Shown here: positions 1 through 9,296 of the stretch, piece by piece
How the letters are laid out: each line of letters begins with the position of its first letter
Position numbering within the stretch: the first letter of the stretch is position 1
Assembly (NCBI GenBank): GCA_963819645.1
Contig: CAWFWZ010000016.1
Span: forward strand, 248,001-312,000
Direction of reading: 5' to 3'
DNA from: CAVVDY01 sp963819645
GTDB taxonomy: Bacteria > Acidobacteriota > Terriglobia > Terriglobales > Acidobacteriaceae
Length of the DNA: 64,000 nucleotides
The notes under the pieces: model-generated
Told to the model about the DNA's origin: nothing
Seen by the model: only the letters and a program-made list of their open reading frames with translations
Databases searched by the model: none
Position numbers and translations under genes: made by a program

Positions 1-830
1 TTACCCTGGCGCGACCACTGATTGGTCTGAACGTTGTAGGTCTTGCCGTTCACCGACACGCTGGTCAGCTCGAGCGTGAGCAGTGAGCTACCGGCAAATC
101 GTCCGGCGCTCTGCACTGCGGCCACACGCCCGGTGACGTCGGCGCCAGTCGGAATCACCGTTTGATCGTCGATCACGATGGGCGCCCCCAAGCTGCCATG
201 GAAGGTGTCACCGACCTGGTTCTTCTCCGAGTCAAGCGGATCGTTCAAGCGAACCGTGACTTGCGTGCCCGCCGGGATGGTCACCTTTTGCGGCGGAGGT
301 GGTGGTGGCAGCGGCGTTTGGGCCACTACCGGCGCGGGTTGCGCTATGGGATTTTGATCAGGCGGAGCCGTACGAGCGAGCACCGGCTCATCGCTGTTGT
401 CGTCGTTACTGGCCGTTTGCTTCGCGTGCCGGTGTTTTGCCGGACTCGAATTCGCGGCCACGCGCTTCGGCTTCTTTTCAACTGGAGGCGGCGTGGGCGC
501 CGGCTGCTCCGCTACCACCGGAGGCGTAGCCGCTGCCTGCTCGACCTGCAGATTGTTGACGACCGTCTTGACTCCGTTCGCCCGAGCCGCATCGTTGGCC
601 GCAGCTCCACGCTCGGCGTCATTCGCAACATTTCCGTTCAGGGTAACGATTCCGTTGCTCGCCTGTACCGAGATGCTTCGGCTCTGGACGGCAGCGTCGC
701 CATAGATTCTGCTCTGAACATCGCCGGCAACCTGAGCGTCAGTGAGCGCGGGCTTCTGGTTGCATCCCGCGAACACCAGCAGCGCCAGCACGAGGGCTCC
801 AACGCTGCCAATGAGGTACTTCCTGGGCAT
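1..830 (-). CDS. BON-domain lipoprotein (partial, runs off left edge)
   Basis: Probable outer-membrane or periplasmic lipoprotein of unknown role. The ATG at 830 has an AGGAG ribosome site 7 bases upstream. Residues 1-22 form a lipoprotein signal ending in a lipobox (LVFAGC, Cys about residue 23). Residues about 30-100 look like one BON domain (start of the domain TDAQVAGDVQSRIYGD, then a GIVTLNGNV strand and a VKTVVNNL end). A Pro/Ala/Lys-rich linker of about 80 residues follows, then a beta-rich domain opening with IPAGTQVTVRLNDPLDS that is common in Acidobacteriota secreted proteins. The reading frame is still open at base 1, so the C-terminus lies outside the window. BON domains are thought to bind phospholipid or envelope surfaces; the actual job here is unknown. 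Confidence 0.8.
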   Translation of the reverse strand, partial: MPRKYLIGSVGALVLALLVFAGCNQKPALTDAQVAGDVQSRIYGDAAVQSRSISVQASNGIVTLNGNVANDAERGAAANDAARANGVKTVVNNLQVEQAAATPPVVAEQPAPTPPPVEKKPKRVAANSSPAKHRHAKQTASNDDNSDEPVLARTAPPDQNPIAQPAPVVAQTPLPPPPPPQKVTIPAGTQVTVRLNDPLDSEKNQVGDTFHGSLGAPIVIDDQTVIPTGADVTGRVAAVQSAGRFAGSSLLTLELTSVSVNGKTYNVQTNQWSRQG

Positions 831-1120
831 GTTTTGCTCCTGATAATACAGACGCATGAACCCAAAAAACGGAGCATTGTCGCTGTTGGAACTTGCCGAT
901 AGCTGTGTGCTTCAGCGGTGCTTGCAGAGCTGAAATATAAAGAATAGTAATGGCGCTACAGGGAGTTTGCCGGTTCGGCAACTAGCAAGGTGTGACGATC
1001 GGCGACCGGCAGATTTAGTTCACTGAACAGCCGAACCGCAAGGTGAGGATCATAGTCGTCAATAGTAACGCGCAGAAGCAACGCACGCCCTTGACGCTGG
1101 CGCAGCTATAGCCTGCGCCC

Positions 1121-1801
1121 TTATTGGCCGGCGCCGGCGGCCTCGGTCAGGCGGTTGTTGATGGCAAACAGCGCAAGCTCCAGACGGCTGTTCACGCCAA
1201 CCTTGTCGAAGATATTCGTCAGGTGATGTTTTACCGTGTCTTCGCTCAGCGTAAAACGGCGCGCGATCTCTTTGTTGCTCAGACCGGTCACGATGCTCAC
1301 CAGAATGTCCATCTCGCGCTTGGTCAGTCCATAGTTCTTCTGCGGCTTGTCGCCGGAAGAGCTGTTGCGCATGAAGTCGACGATGTCGCCGACAGCCTCA
1401 CGCCCTACCCAGTATTCGCCTGCCATGACGGCGCGGATGGCTTTCATCAGCAGCTGGGTGGCAGCTTCTTTCATGACCACACCACGGGCGCCGAACTGAA
1501 GCGCCTGCACAATCTGAATGCGCTCGATAGCTGCGGTCAGGACGATAATTTTGGTCGCGATGCCATTGCTGTCGGCGGCAAGCTCGCGCATGGCATCCAT
1601 TCCCGCTTTGCGCGGCATGGCCAGATCGAGCAACAGAATATCGGGTTTGAGTTCGCGGGTGCGCACCACAGCTTCGTCGCCGTCTGCGGCTTCGCCCACG
1701 ACCTTCAGTTCCGGTTCGGACTCCAGCAGGCGACGCAGGCCATCGCGGAAGATAGTGTGGTCATCGGCTACGACAATGCTGACTGTGAGTCGGTCATCCA
1801 T
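1121..1801 (-). CDS. NarL/LuxR-family response regulator
   Basis: Two-domain transcription regulator acting in the cytoplasm. An N-terminal receiver (about residues 5-125) keeps the acidic pair in VADDH and the phospho-acceptor Asp in LLLDLAMP. A LuxR-type helix-turn-helix follows (LTKREMDILVSIVTGLSNKE, then SEDTVKHHLTNIFDKVGV). I chose the ATG at 1801, which is preceded by AAAGGAC; the longer reading frame to 1927 adds 42 residues that do not belong to the receiver fold. No histidine kinase is adjacent, so the partner is unknown. Compare the degenerate regulator at 34414-35154, which has a closely similar output domain ending. Confidence 0.9.
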   Translation of the reverse strand: MDDRLTVSIVVADDHTIFRDGLRRLLESEPELKVVGEAADGDEAVVRTRELKPDILLLDLAMPRKAGMDAMRELAADSNGIATKIIVLTAAIERIQIVQALQFGARGVVMKEAATQLLMKAIRAVMAGEYWVGREAVGDIVDFMRNSSSGDKPQKNYGLTKREMDILVSIVTGLSNKEIARRFTLSEDTVKHHLTNIFDKVGVNSRLELALFAINNRLTEAAGAGQ

Positions 1802-2191
1802 AAATGCTGTCCTTTCGGAGAACCGCAAATGCAGTGCGACTCGTCGCCGTACAGGCCTGACCAGATCGGCTGCGGCGAACCAGCCCGACTTAGACGTTCC
1901 GACGGGACCGGTGCTGCGGGTTCCCAAGCCCTCCGGGGCGCTCCAGAGACTTAGGCTTTCTTCCCATGATTATGCACACTAAAGTGGCTTAAGCAAGCAC
2001 TATCGTCGCGATGTTCACAATTAGCAATCACCAAGGGCGGTGATGCGGCTCACAGCCGAGCTCCGGCAGCGGAGCTAAGCTAATTTGTTGCAGTGCCTTA
2101 CACGACACAGGCAGGATTCCAAGAGGATTACATGCTTCGCCTGGTTTGCGTCGGCGTTCTGGCACCTACAGGCCGGAAGGAGGTACCGACT
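1802..2191. other. intergenic region, no gene seen
   Basis: About 390 bases between the leftward response regulator and the rightward small secreted protein. It must hold both divergent promoters. I see no coding frame with plausible composition and no strong repeat. The strong ribosome site AAGGAGG of the next gene sits at its right edge. Confidence 0.4.
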
Positions 2192-2623
2192 ATGGGTTTT
2201 CGATCGTGGTCGAATGTTCTGGCACTCTCACTCGTGATTTTCCTGGTGACCATAAACGCATCCGCGCAAACGGGCGGAAAAAATAGCCTGAAAAATGGCC
2301 CGAAATACGATGTAACCCAAGAAACGAAACTCAAAGGAACCGTGACCCAGGTGACCGAGGGAGCGGGAGCAATGGATCCCACCATGCTGATGGTTAAGGT
2401 CGCCGACAAGGTGGTCACAGTACAACTGGCTCCTAAGGATTACCTGAAAGAAATTGACTGCTGGATCAAAGTCGGAGACGTCGTCGAAGTGACTGGCGCG
2501 AAGACTAGCGACGCGGGCGACGAAGTTATCGCGCGCGAAGTCGTGTTTGGAAACAGCACGATGGTGCTGCGCGACAACAAGGGCGTTCCCATCTGGGAGC
2601 TTTGGAAGCCGAGCAAGGGCTAG
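2192..2623 (+). CDS. small secreted protein, OB-fold-like
   Basis: Secreted protein of 143 residues with a signal peptide (hydrophobic run about 8-22, cut after NASAQ). ATG at 2192 is preceded by a very good AAGGAGG ribosome site, so an upstream extension to 2093 is rejected. The mature part reads as short beta strands: TKLKGTVTQV, a central VADKVVTVQLAPKDYL, WIKVGDVVEVTGAK, then a conserved end VIAREVVFGNSTMVLRD with GVPIW. The same layout occurs in the protein at 19185-19580, so the two are paralogues (OB-fold-like by strand pattern, an inference). Function unknown; probably periplasmic. Confidence 0.75.
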   Translation: MGFRSWSNVLALSLVIFLVTINASAQTGGKNSLKNGPKYDVTQETKLKGTVTQVTEGAGAMDPTMLMVKVADKVVTVQLAPKDYLKEIDCWIKVGDVVEVTGAKTSDAGDEVIAREVVFGNSTMVLRDNKGVPIWELWKPSKG

Positions 2624-2640
2624 CGGGAGCGGCCGCGGTT

Positions 2641-2813
2641 TAGGGTAGAAGCCTCCGCATTTCTTAGGGTGGAAGCCTCCGCATTTATGCGGAGGAAATA
2701 TCCCGCTAACAGACCGGCTTCAGCCTCGGCGACATCTCGTTCCGGCGCTAAAGCGCGCCCTCATGCGAGCTATACTACCCCCGCATCAATGCGGGGCTTC
2801 CACCGCCGGATTG
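2641..2813. repeat. tandem and palindromic repeat cluster
   Basis: A 24-base unit starting TAGGGTRGAAGCCTCCGCAT occurs twice in tandem (2641-2664 and 2665-2688). The second copy runs into a perfect hairpin, CCTCCGCAT-tt-ATGCGGAGG (2676-2695). A second perfect hairpin, CCCCGCAT-ca-ATGCGGGG, lies at 2779-2796, again next to GCTTCCACC, the complement of GGTGGAAGC. Neither hairpin has a T-run. The cluster separates two convergent genes, where it could act as a bidirectional 3' end. Confidence 0.7.
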
Positions 2814-2866
2814 GGCTTTGTGCACTGTTGAAGCGGCGACGCTGAACCAACCGCACCTACCCGAGC

Positions 2867-3523
2867 TTACTTCTCCACGCGATCGAACTCGCCGCTGGTA
2901 GCGTTCACCGCAATACGAAGCTGAGCGTCATCCATGCTCGTTCCATAGATCACGTGCCAGAACAGTGTGCTTTTGCGCGCGTCCCAATCGAGCACGAAGA
3001 AGACGGGCTGCTTCGGATTTTTCTTGAGCAACTTCTCCCCGCCATGCTTCTCCGCGACTTCGTAAGCCTGATCACTATCGATCTTGAGGAACGCCAGCTC
3101 AAACACTTGCGTCGACGTGTTGGTTGGGCTCCATGTATCTTCCGTGGTGAAGCTGACTCCCTGCTCGGGCGCGTCAGGCCCGACCAGTCCAGACCAGATA
3201 AACATCTTCATCGCGCGTTTCGAGGGCGAAGCGAAAGAAGCGCGCCACAAGCCGGCCTTGCCCTCGCTGGTTGGCGCGTCGGGAGTGTACTGCGACTGCA
3301 ACCGAAAAGGCTTGATGTCTGCCGCCCACAACCGCGCCGCCAGATACATCTTTTGAAACGCCGTGCGGCCGGTTTCAAACTGAGGCTGCTTGGTTTCGGC
3401 CTTCTTGGCGGGCTGCGCCGAGTTCGATGGCGCCTCCGCGGGTTTCGACGAGGAGCAGGCAGTAAGCAGCGCCAGCAACAGGCATGCGATGAAGGTGTGT
3501 CTCACGTGTGTATTGAAGCACAT
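2867..3523 (-). CDS. hypothetical lipoprotein
   Basis: Unrecognised 218-residue protein. Residues about 8-22 are a hydrophobic signal ending in a lipobox (LLTACSSS, Cys about 22), so it should be lipid-anchored. An Ala/Pro/Lys-rich linker (about 25-48) leads to a globular part with TGRTAFQKMYLAARLWAADI and VFFVLDWDARKSTLFWHVIY. The second motif resembles secreted acidobacterial proteins of unknown function; I assign no role. It follows hpnJ in the same direction after a 275-base gap that holds a hairpin. Confidence 0.7.
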   Translation of the reverse strand: MCFNTHVRHTFIACLLLALLTACSSSKPAEAPSNSAQPAKKAETKQPQFETGRTAFQKMYLAARLWAADIKPFRLQSQYTPDAPTSEGKAGLWRASFASPSKRAMKMFIWSGLVGPDAPEQGVSFTTEDTWSPTNTSTQVFELAFLKIDSDQAYEVAEKHGGEKLLKKNPKQPVFFVLDWDARKSTLFWHVIYGTSMDDAQLRIAVNATSGEFDRVEK

Positions 3524-3627
3524 AGTAGGTTCGGGGATGTTTCGGAACTAGCAGGCAATTACACCCACGATCCTACAACGGAACCCTTGGGCGGATTGCA
3601 GTGCCCCCCGACGGGGCTCAAAAGATT

Positions 3628-3792
3628 TCAAAGGGATATGGCTACCCAGGACTTCCGTCCTGGGCTACAGGTTGTTTCGCTCTTCGAGCTGGATTCATCG
3701 CGCAAGGGCAGCGCTTCGTTATATCCGCGGTTGTGATCTCCGCTGGCGGCGAACACGGCTATCGCGATCAAGATCAGTTCGGCGAAACTCAC
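3628..3792 (-). CDS. possible small membrane peptide behind hpnJ
   Basis: A 54-codon frame starts with GTG 8 bases after the hpnJ stop; GAGG lies about 5 bases upstream, partly formed by the hpnJ stop codon, so translation could be coupled. Residues 1-17 (SFAELILIAIAVFAASG) could form one membrane helix or signal. The last 20 or so codons run into a palindrome (CCCAGGAC-ttcc-GTCCTGGG, 3645-3664) of a type scattered between genes, which weakens the case for the C-terminus. Unrecognised; may be chance. Confidence 0.3.
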   Translation of the reverse strand: MSFAELILIAIAVFAASGDHNRGYNEALPLRDESSSKSETTCSPGRKSWVAISL

Positions 3793-3799
3793 TACCGCC

Positions 3800-5329
3800 T
3801 CAGAGGACGACCAGTTCGCTCTCCGGCTTGGTGGCAGTGGGCTGGGTTGGAGCTGACGGCGGTGGACCATGCTGCTTCAATCGTCCTTCTTTGACCGCAC
3901 GATTGCGCGCCGCACGCAGCTTCATGAACGACTTCGCTTCTTTGTAGAGGCGCTTGCGCTCGCTGGTGTCGAAGAAGGCTTTGCGGACAATGCGGAAGAC
4001 CGCCTTCGGACGGAAGTAGTACTCGTCATAGAAGCGGTGCACCATCTCCATGACGTAGTCGCGTGGCAGGCCGGGATACTCGATCATGGCTAGCTGATGT
4101 CCGCCTTCGTCGACCATCTGCGAGCCTTCATTCACGATGAAGCCGTTCGCCTTGGCGAAGTCGTAGAACTCGGTGCCGGGATAAGCGTGGGCCACCGAAA
4201 CCTGGATGGTTTCGACGTCGAGCTCCTTGGCGAAATCGATAGTGGCGCGAATGGTTTCTTTGGTCTCGCCAGGCAGACCGAGGATGAAGTCGCCGTGTAC
4301 CTTCAGGCCGAGTTTGTGGCAATCCTTGGTGAACTGGCGAGCGCGTTCAACCGTCGCGCCTTTCTTGATGTTCTTCAGGATCTGTTGATCGCCCGACTCG
4401 TAGCCGACGATAAGTAACCGGCAGCCGGCTTCCTTCATCGCTTTCAAAGTTTCGTAGTCGGTAGTGACGCGTGAGGTGCAAGACCAGGTGATTCCAACCG
4501 GCTTCAACTTCGAGCACAGCTCAATCGTGCGCGCCTTTTGGATGTTGAAGGTGTCGTCGTCGAAGAAGAATTCCTTTACATTCGGCCACAGCTGTTTGGC
4601 CTTCGCCATCTCGCGAGCCACGGCGTCGCTGGAGCGCTTGCGCCAGGGATGCCCGCTCAGGGTCTGCGGCCACAGACAGAACGTACACTGCGCCGGGCAG
4701 CCGCGCGTGGAGTACAGCGCGACATACGGGTAGAGCAGAAACGGAACGTTGTACTTGGTGACGTCCAGGTCGCGCTTGTAAACGTCGACCACATCGGGCA
4801 GCACGTCCAAGTCGGCGATCTCTGGCCGGTCGGGATTGTGTACTACTTTCCCACTGGCGTCGAGGTATGACGCGCCGAGAATTTCGTTCAGCGGCCTGCC
4901 ATTGGCGAACTCAACGGTCGCGAAGTCAAACTCGCGACGAACAATGAAGTCGATGGCTGTTCCTTCGCGCAGCGACTTCTCAGGCGCGGTGGTAACCGGC
5001 GGCCCAACAAAGCAAACCTTCAGCTTAGGATTGGCCTCTTTCATCGCGGCGGCCAGGCGAATGTCGCCCTGCCAGCCCGGCGTGCTGGTAAACAGCACCA
5101 GAAATTCGTAATCCTTGCCGATGCGAATTGTCTCTTCCGAGCTCACATGGTGCGGCGGAGCATCGAGCAGGCGCGAACCTTCCAGCATTCCGGCGGGATA
5201 AGCCAGCCATACCGGATACCAGTACGACTCGATTTCGCGGGTGGCGGGCCAGCGCGAGCTAGCGCCGCCGTCGTAGTTCTCGAAGGAAGGAGGGTTGAGG
5301 AACAGCGTCTTCAAAGGCATCTTTATCAT
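3800..5329 (-). CDS. hpnJ: hopanoid radical SAM protein HpnJ
   Basis: B12-binding-type radical SAM enzyme of hopanoid tailoring; in other bacteria HpnJ is tied to formation of the cyclitol ether head group of bacteriohopanepolyols. The N-terminus (KTLFLNPPSFENYDGGA, then WYPVWLAYPAG and SRLLDAPP) is the HpnJ signature. The radical SAM cluster motif CPAQCTFC sits at residues 211-218, with FFFDDDTF and GDFILGLPGET downstream. Length, 509 residues, fits; the last 30 residues are a Pro/Lys-rich tail. Start: ATG at 5329, or 5320, neither with a strong ribosome site. No other hpn gene is nearby. It lies 82 bases downstream of the TolC-like gene and could be co-transcribed with the efflux set. Confidence 0.88.
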   Translation of the reverse strand: MIKMPLKTLFLNPPSFENYDGGASSRWPATREIESYWYPVWLAYPAGMLEGSRLLDAPPHHVSSEETIRIGKDYEFLVLFTSTPGWQGDIRLAAAMKEANPKLKVCFVGPPVTTAPEKSLREGTAIDFIVRREFDFATVEFANGRPLNEILGASYLDASGKVVHNPDRPEIADLDVLPDVVDVYKRDLDVTKYNVPFLLYPYVALYSTRGCPAQCTFCLWPQTLSGHPWRKRSSDAVAREMAKAKQLWPNVKEFFFDDDTFNIQKARTIELCSKLKPVGITWSCTSRVTTDYETLKAMKEAGCRLLIVGYESGDQQILKNIKKGATVERARQFTKDCHKLGLKVHGDFILGLPGETKETIRATIDFAKELDVETIQVSVAHAYPGTEFYDFAKANGFIVNEGSQMVDEGGHQLAMIEYPGLPRDYVMEMVHRFYDEYYFRPKAVFRIVRKAFFDTSERKRLYKEAKSFMKLRAARNRAVKEGRLKQHGPPPSAPTQPTATKPESELVVL

Positions 5330-5411
5330 TGTACTTTATTAACTTCGAGTTGGATGCTATCCAAGTACCTTGTGAATCACGGGGTTACCGGATAAACAGC
5401 GAAACTGCGAT

Positions 5412-6781
5412 TTATGGAGTGGGAATGGCCCAATTCTCCAGCTCACCGGTAATACGCAGTAGCTGAAGTTCAGCCCGGGTAAGCTCAAATTCGGCATCCA
5501 GGTATGCTGCCTGCTTGTCATCGGCGTCGAGCTCAGCGTTTTGCTGATCGCGCAAGTTGGCCTGGCCGGTCTGAATACGCGGGCCAATGGCGTCCAGCTC
5601 GCCTTGCGACACCTGCCAATCGAGCTTGGCTACGTCGCGCGCCGCCTCGAGTTGGCGAATCGAGCGCTGCAGCTTCAGCGCATCTTCCGACACCTGGTTC
5701 TTGGTAAGATCTGCCTGCTTGTGCGCGATGATGGCGTCAGCGTCGGCCTGCTTGGCGTGGTCCTTCTGCACGTTGTTCAAGAAGGGAAACTTCATGTTCA
5801 GACCCGCTGCCAGGTTGTTAGCCGAGTAGCGCAAGAAATACAGATCGTAGTTGTTGAACTTGGCGAGATAAGCGTACTGGCTGGCGAGATCGGCGAAGGG
5901 CAGCAGCGCCCGGTGCTCGCCCTTGGCATTGACGTCTGCTGCCACAGCCTTCTGCTCGGCCAGGTGCACGGTAGGATTGTTAGCTATCGCGCGCGCCGAA
6001 TAATCGTCTTCCTGCGAGATCAACGGCAGCTCAGGAACACTGCCGGGCACCACGGCAATCTCCGCTGGCGGTATGCCGGTCAGCTTCGACAGGTGCTCGC
6101 GAAGCACGTCCTGCTGACCTTCCGCGTCGGCGATGCGCAAGCGGATGCGCGCCTCGACCAGCTGGCTCTTGCGTGAGATTGAGCTGGGTGTCGACCCCTT
6201 CCTTGAGGCGCTCCTGGGAAATGTACACGGCCTTTGTCGCCGCTTCGTGTGCCTGGTTGAGCGCGCCAATCTTCGAGCTCAGGATGTCGAGTTGCTCATA
6301 GCTCAGCGCCACGTCGAGAATGACCGCGTTCTTCTTGTCCTCCACATCGAAGCGACTGCGCTTTCCATTCGATCTTGGCGGCCTTGATGAATTGCTTGAG
6401 CGAGAGATTGAACAGCGACTGCGTAGAAGTGAAATTTACGACGGAAGGAGCGGAGCCTTCGAGCGTCAGCGGGAATCCGTAGGAGTAGCCCAGGCCTGAA
6501 CCGACGGTGAGCTGCGGCAGGTAGTGATCGCGGGCTTCCTGATAGACCTTTTTCGAGCGCCACTGATTGACCGCGGCAATTCCCATGATGCCGCTATGCT
6601 CAAGCGCAAGCTCGACGGCTTGACGGAAAGTGATTGGCCCGGTGCTCGACGTTGCGCTTGCGGCATCGGATGAAGCCTGGGCACCTGCGATGGAGCACGC
6701 CAACACGCAGGCGCCAAGCGCCAATGCGCGACCGCTACCGAAAACCAGACTGTATCTGCGGTGTACAGGTTTACGCGACAT
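5412..6781 (-). CDS. TolC-family outer membrane efflux protein (two frame changes)
   Basis: Outer-membrane channel of a tripartite exporter. It is readable only across three frames: residues with signal peptide (RALALGACVLACSIAGAQA) and ITFRQAVELALEHSG from 6781 to about 6345; then KKNAVILDVALSYEQLD to about 6175; then QLVEARIRLRIADAEGQQDV to the stop at 5412. Joined, they give a TolC-like protein of about 455 residues with the usual two long coiled-coil repeats and a closing alpha-helical segment (FELTRAELQLLRITGELE). Start ATG at 6781 gives MSRKPVHRRY. It ends an operon with the adaptor and TPR genes. The indels are probably sequence errors, but a true pseudogene cannot be excluded. Confidence 0.8.
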
Positions 6782-6822
6782 TCTCTCGTCGAGTTCCACC
6801 AGCGGAAGCGGAACGGCTGCTT

Positions 6823-7788
6823 CTATTGCAGTTGATCGAGGGCCTTCCTGGCGCGGCCGAAGCCCGAAGCAAGAGAGAGCGAGGCCTGATATTCAGCCGA
6901 GGCTTTCGCCTTGTCGCCACTCTTCTCGTAAATCTGCCCCAGTAAATAGTGTGCGCGGAACGCCGGTGCGTCTTCCACCAGAGCTCCCGATGACAAATAG
7001 GTCTTCACGTACTGTGCTGCCGCTGGAAAATTGCGCCCGGCATGCAACAACTCGCTCGCTGCGTCGTAATAGGTCACAGACGGACGATTCGACTGCGCCA
7101 GTGCGGTTTGAATCGCACTCTGCATTTCGTCGAGCCGTCCACGTTGCCGATAAAAAGAAGCCAGGCTCATCCAGTACTGTGCCGGATTCTGCGCCTTGGC
7201 GATGGCGCCCTTCAGACTGCTTTCGGCGTCGCCGTATCTCTTTTCTTTCTCCGCAGCGATGGCGCGGACCCAATCGGCGGCAGCGGGATCGAGCCCCTGC
7301 AACTCCGAAGCCTGATTTCGCGCCTTAGCAAGGCCTCCACCCATGATCGCCGGGGCTTCGACGTAGTACTCCGAAAGATCGGAGCGAGCGGAGATGTTCT
7401 TCGGATTCAGCTCGACCGCGCGCTCGAATTCATTCTTCGCTTTGCGCGCCAGAGATGCGGCCGTGAGCGGATTGCCAATCTCTGCTGCTTTCTGCCCGTA
7501 AGCTCGCCCCAGCCAGAGATGATATTGCGAATCGTCGGCCTGCAAGCTCACAGCCTGCTCGGCATTCTGGATGGCAGCATCCCATTGCTCGGTCGCATAG
7601 TAAGCCCGTGAGCGCAAGTTGTACGACTCCGCGTCATTGCGGTTCATCAACGAGACCAGCAGATCGTTCATCTGTCCGGCGGACAGCAGTGCGAGAGAAT
7701 CTATGGCCGCCGGTCCAGCGACGGCAAACAGACTGAGTCCCAGTACCAGAGAAACGAAAACCGCGACCTTGGCGAAAACTACCTTCAT
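6823..7788 (-). CDS. secreted TPR-repeat protein
   Basis: A 321-residue protein with a signal peptide (FAKVAVFVSLVLGLSLFAVA) and several tetratricopeptide repeats: around residues 60-90 (YNLRSRAYYATEQWDAAIQN), 90-125, 200-240 and 270-315 (HYLLGQIYEKSGDKAKASAE). TPR units mediate protein contacts, so a periplasmic scaffold is likely. Its ATG overlaps the stop of the HlyD-like gene (ATGA), and AAAGG lies upstream, so the two are translationally coupled. The TolC-like gene starts 41 bases after its end. It may help to assemble the exporter; no direct evidence. Confidence 0.8.
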   Translation of the reverse strand: MKVVFAKVAVFVSLVLGLSLFAVAGPAAIDSLALLSAGQMNDLLVSLMNRNDAESYNLRSRAYYATEQWDAAIQNAEQAVSLQADDSQYHLWLGRAYGQKAAEIGNPLTAASLARKAKNEFERAVELNPKNISARSDLSEYYVEAPAIMGGGLAKARNQASELQGLDPAAADWVRAIAAEKEKRYGDAESSLKGAIAKAQNPAQYWMSLASFYRQRGRLDEMQSAIQTALAQSNRPSVTYYDAASELLHAGRNFPAAAQYVKTYLSSGALVEDAPAFRAHYLLGQIYEKSGDKAKASAEYQASLSLASGFGRARKALDQLQ

Positions 7789-9045
7789 TGATTTACAACC
7801 TTTATCGGCATCCCAGCCGCAAGCGACTGCGAGTTGATGGCGCCCAGCGCGACCACGGCATGGTCCGACAAGCCGCTGGTTACCTCAACGCGGGTGAGAT
7901 CTGAGACCGCTGTTTCCACATTGCGTCGTTTCAGCTCTCCATTCACTACTTCAAACACGTAACGTCCTTCGGAGTCTTGGTGGATGGACTCGCGCGGCAC
8001 CGTCAACACATTTTCCTGGCGCTCCACGATCACCGCTACGGTCACGTTGGTACTGGGCAACAGGCGCAGATCGGCGTTATCGACGATGCAGGTGACCTCG
8101 CCGACATTGCGCGTATTGCGCTGCACGATCACCGTCGGCAACGTTTCGACTTCGCCCTTCCAGACCCGGCCGGGCAACGCGTCCCAGGTCACTTCCACCG
8201 TCTGACCTTTGCGCAAGCGGCCAATCTCGGGCTCGTCGACGAACGCTCTGACTCTCACCTTATGCAGATCGGCGAGTTGCACCAGCAGATCTCCAGCATT
8301 GACGAAAGTTCCCTGCTTCACCGGCAGCGAGTAAACCATACCGGCAAACGGCGCCGTAACGTTCGAATTGCGCAGCAGCGCATCGGCAGCCGCCAGGGAA
8401 GCCTTCGCCTCCGACTGCTGCGCCTCCACGTGACCGATCTCGGAAGTCGAGTAGCGGTCCTTCAGCTTCTGCTGCAACAGTTGCACATTGGCGTCGGCAG
8501 CCTTGAGTTGATTGCGGGCAGCATCGACCTCGGCCTGTGAAGCGGCTCCGCTCTGCTTCAGCCGTTGCATGGCCAGCGAGATTGCGCTCGGCAGCATCGC
8601 GGTCAGCCTGCGCCTTCGTCAGTGCATTGCGATTGGTCAAAAGCTCTTCCTGGGTGCCGCCGTGCGTCACGGCACTCAAATCCGCCTGAGCCCCGCGCAA
8701 CTGTGCCTCAGCACGAGCGGCCTGGGCCTGAGCATCGGAGTCTTGCAGTTGCACCAGCAACTGCCCTGCCTTCACCCAGTCGCCCTGCTGCACATCCACT
8801 CTGGTTACAGTGGTCGCCGCCGGAGCATGGGCCTCAAAATTCGTAATCGGCTCGATCTTGCCGTTGGTTGAAATGCTGGCGGTAATCGTTGCAACTTCCG
8901 CCTTACCTACGCGAATGGCCACCCGCGCGCGACGCAAAGAAATGAAGGACGCGAGCAAGATCACCGCCAGGATCAATCCGAAAAGGATGACCCAGGTCAG
9001 TTTGCCGTTCAGTCTTGTGCGACCTCTCTCAGTTGCTGCCGCCAT
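7785..9045 (-). CDS. HlyD/RND-type periplasmic adaptor (one frame change)
   Basis: Membrane-fusion protein of a tripartite exporter. The N-terminal half (9045 to about 8580) has one membrane helix (TWVILFGLILAVILLASFI) and the first lipoyl half with GDWVKAGQLLVQLQDSDAQ. The C-terminal half is in another frame from about 8575 and has the coiled coil, the second lipoyl half (GTFVNAGDLLVQLADL), the beta-barrel (RVRAFVDEPEIGRLRKGQ) and the membrane-proximal domain. The break falls in the coiled coil, where AAERNL must continue as AMQRLKQSG. One indel restores about 420 residues. No inner-membrane transporter gene is adjacent, so the pump it serves is unknown. Confidence 0.82.
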
Positions 9046-9296
9046 TGCAGTTCAAACTTACGAGTATAGCCTAGTGATGAAGCGCTTTCCGACAAACCAA
9101 AGCCGTCATGGGGAGTACTTAAGCCGGTTCCCCGGAATCACACAACGCGGTGAATCTTTATCTAAGCAGGGTGGCCAGACTCTCGTTAACGTTTGATGTT
9201 TTCGTGGTGCCGACGACTCAGGCAAGCGCACCCCGCTTCCGCTTCTGCCATCCCACTGCAAGATCGCTTATTGCCGGGTTTCACTTCGGAGCAGCT

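Noticed and set aside
162..902. 246-codon Arg-rich frame on the plus strand
   Set aside because: Antisense of the BON lipoprotein, which has a signal, a lipobox and a ribosome site.
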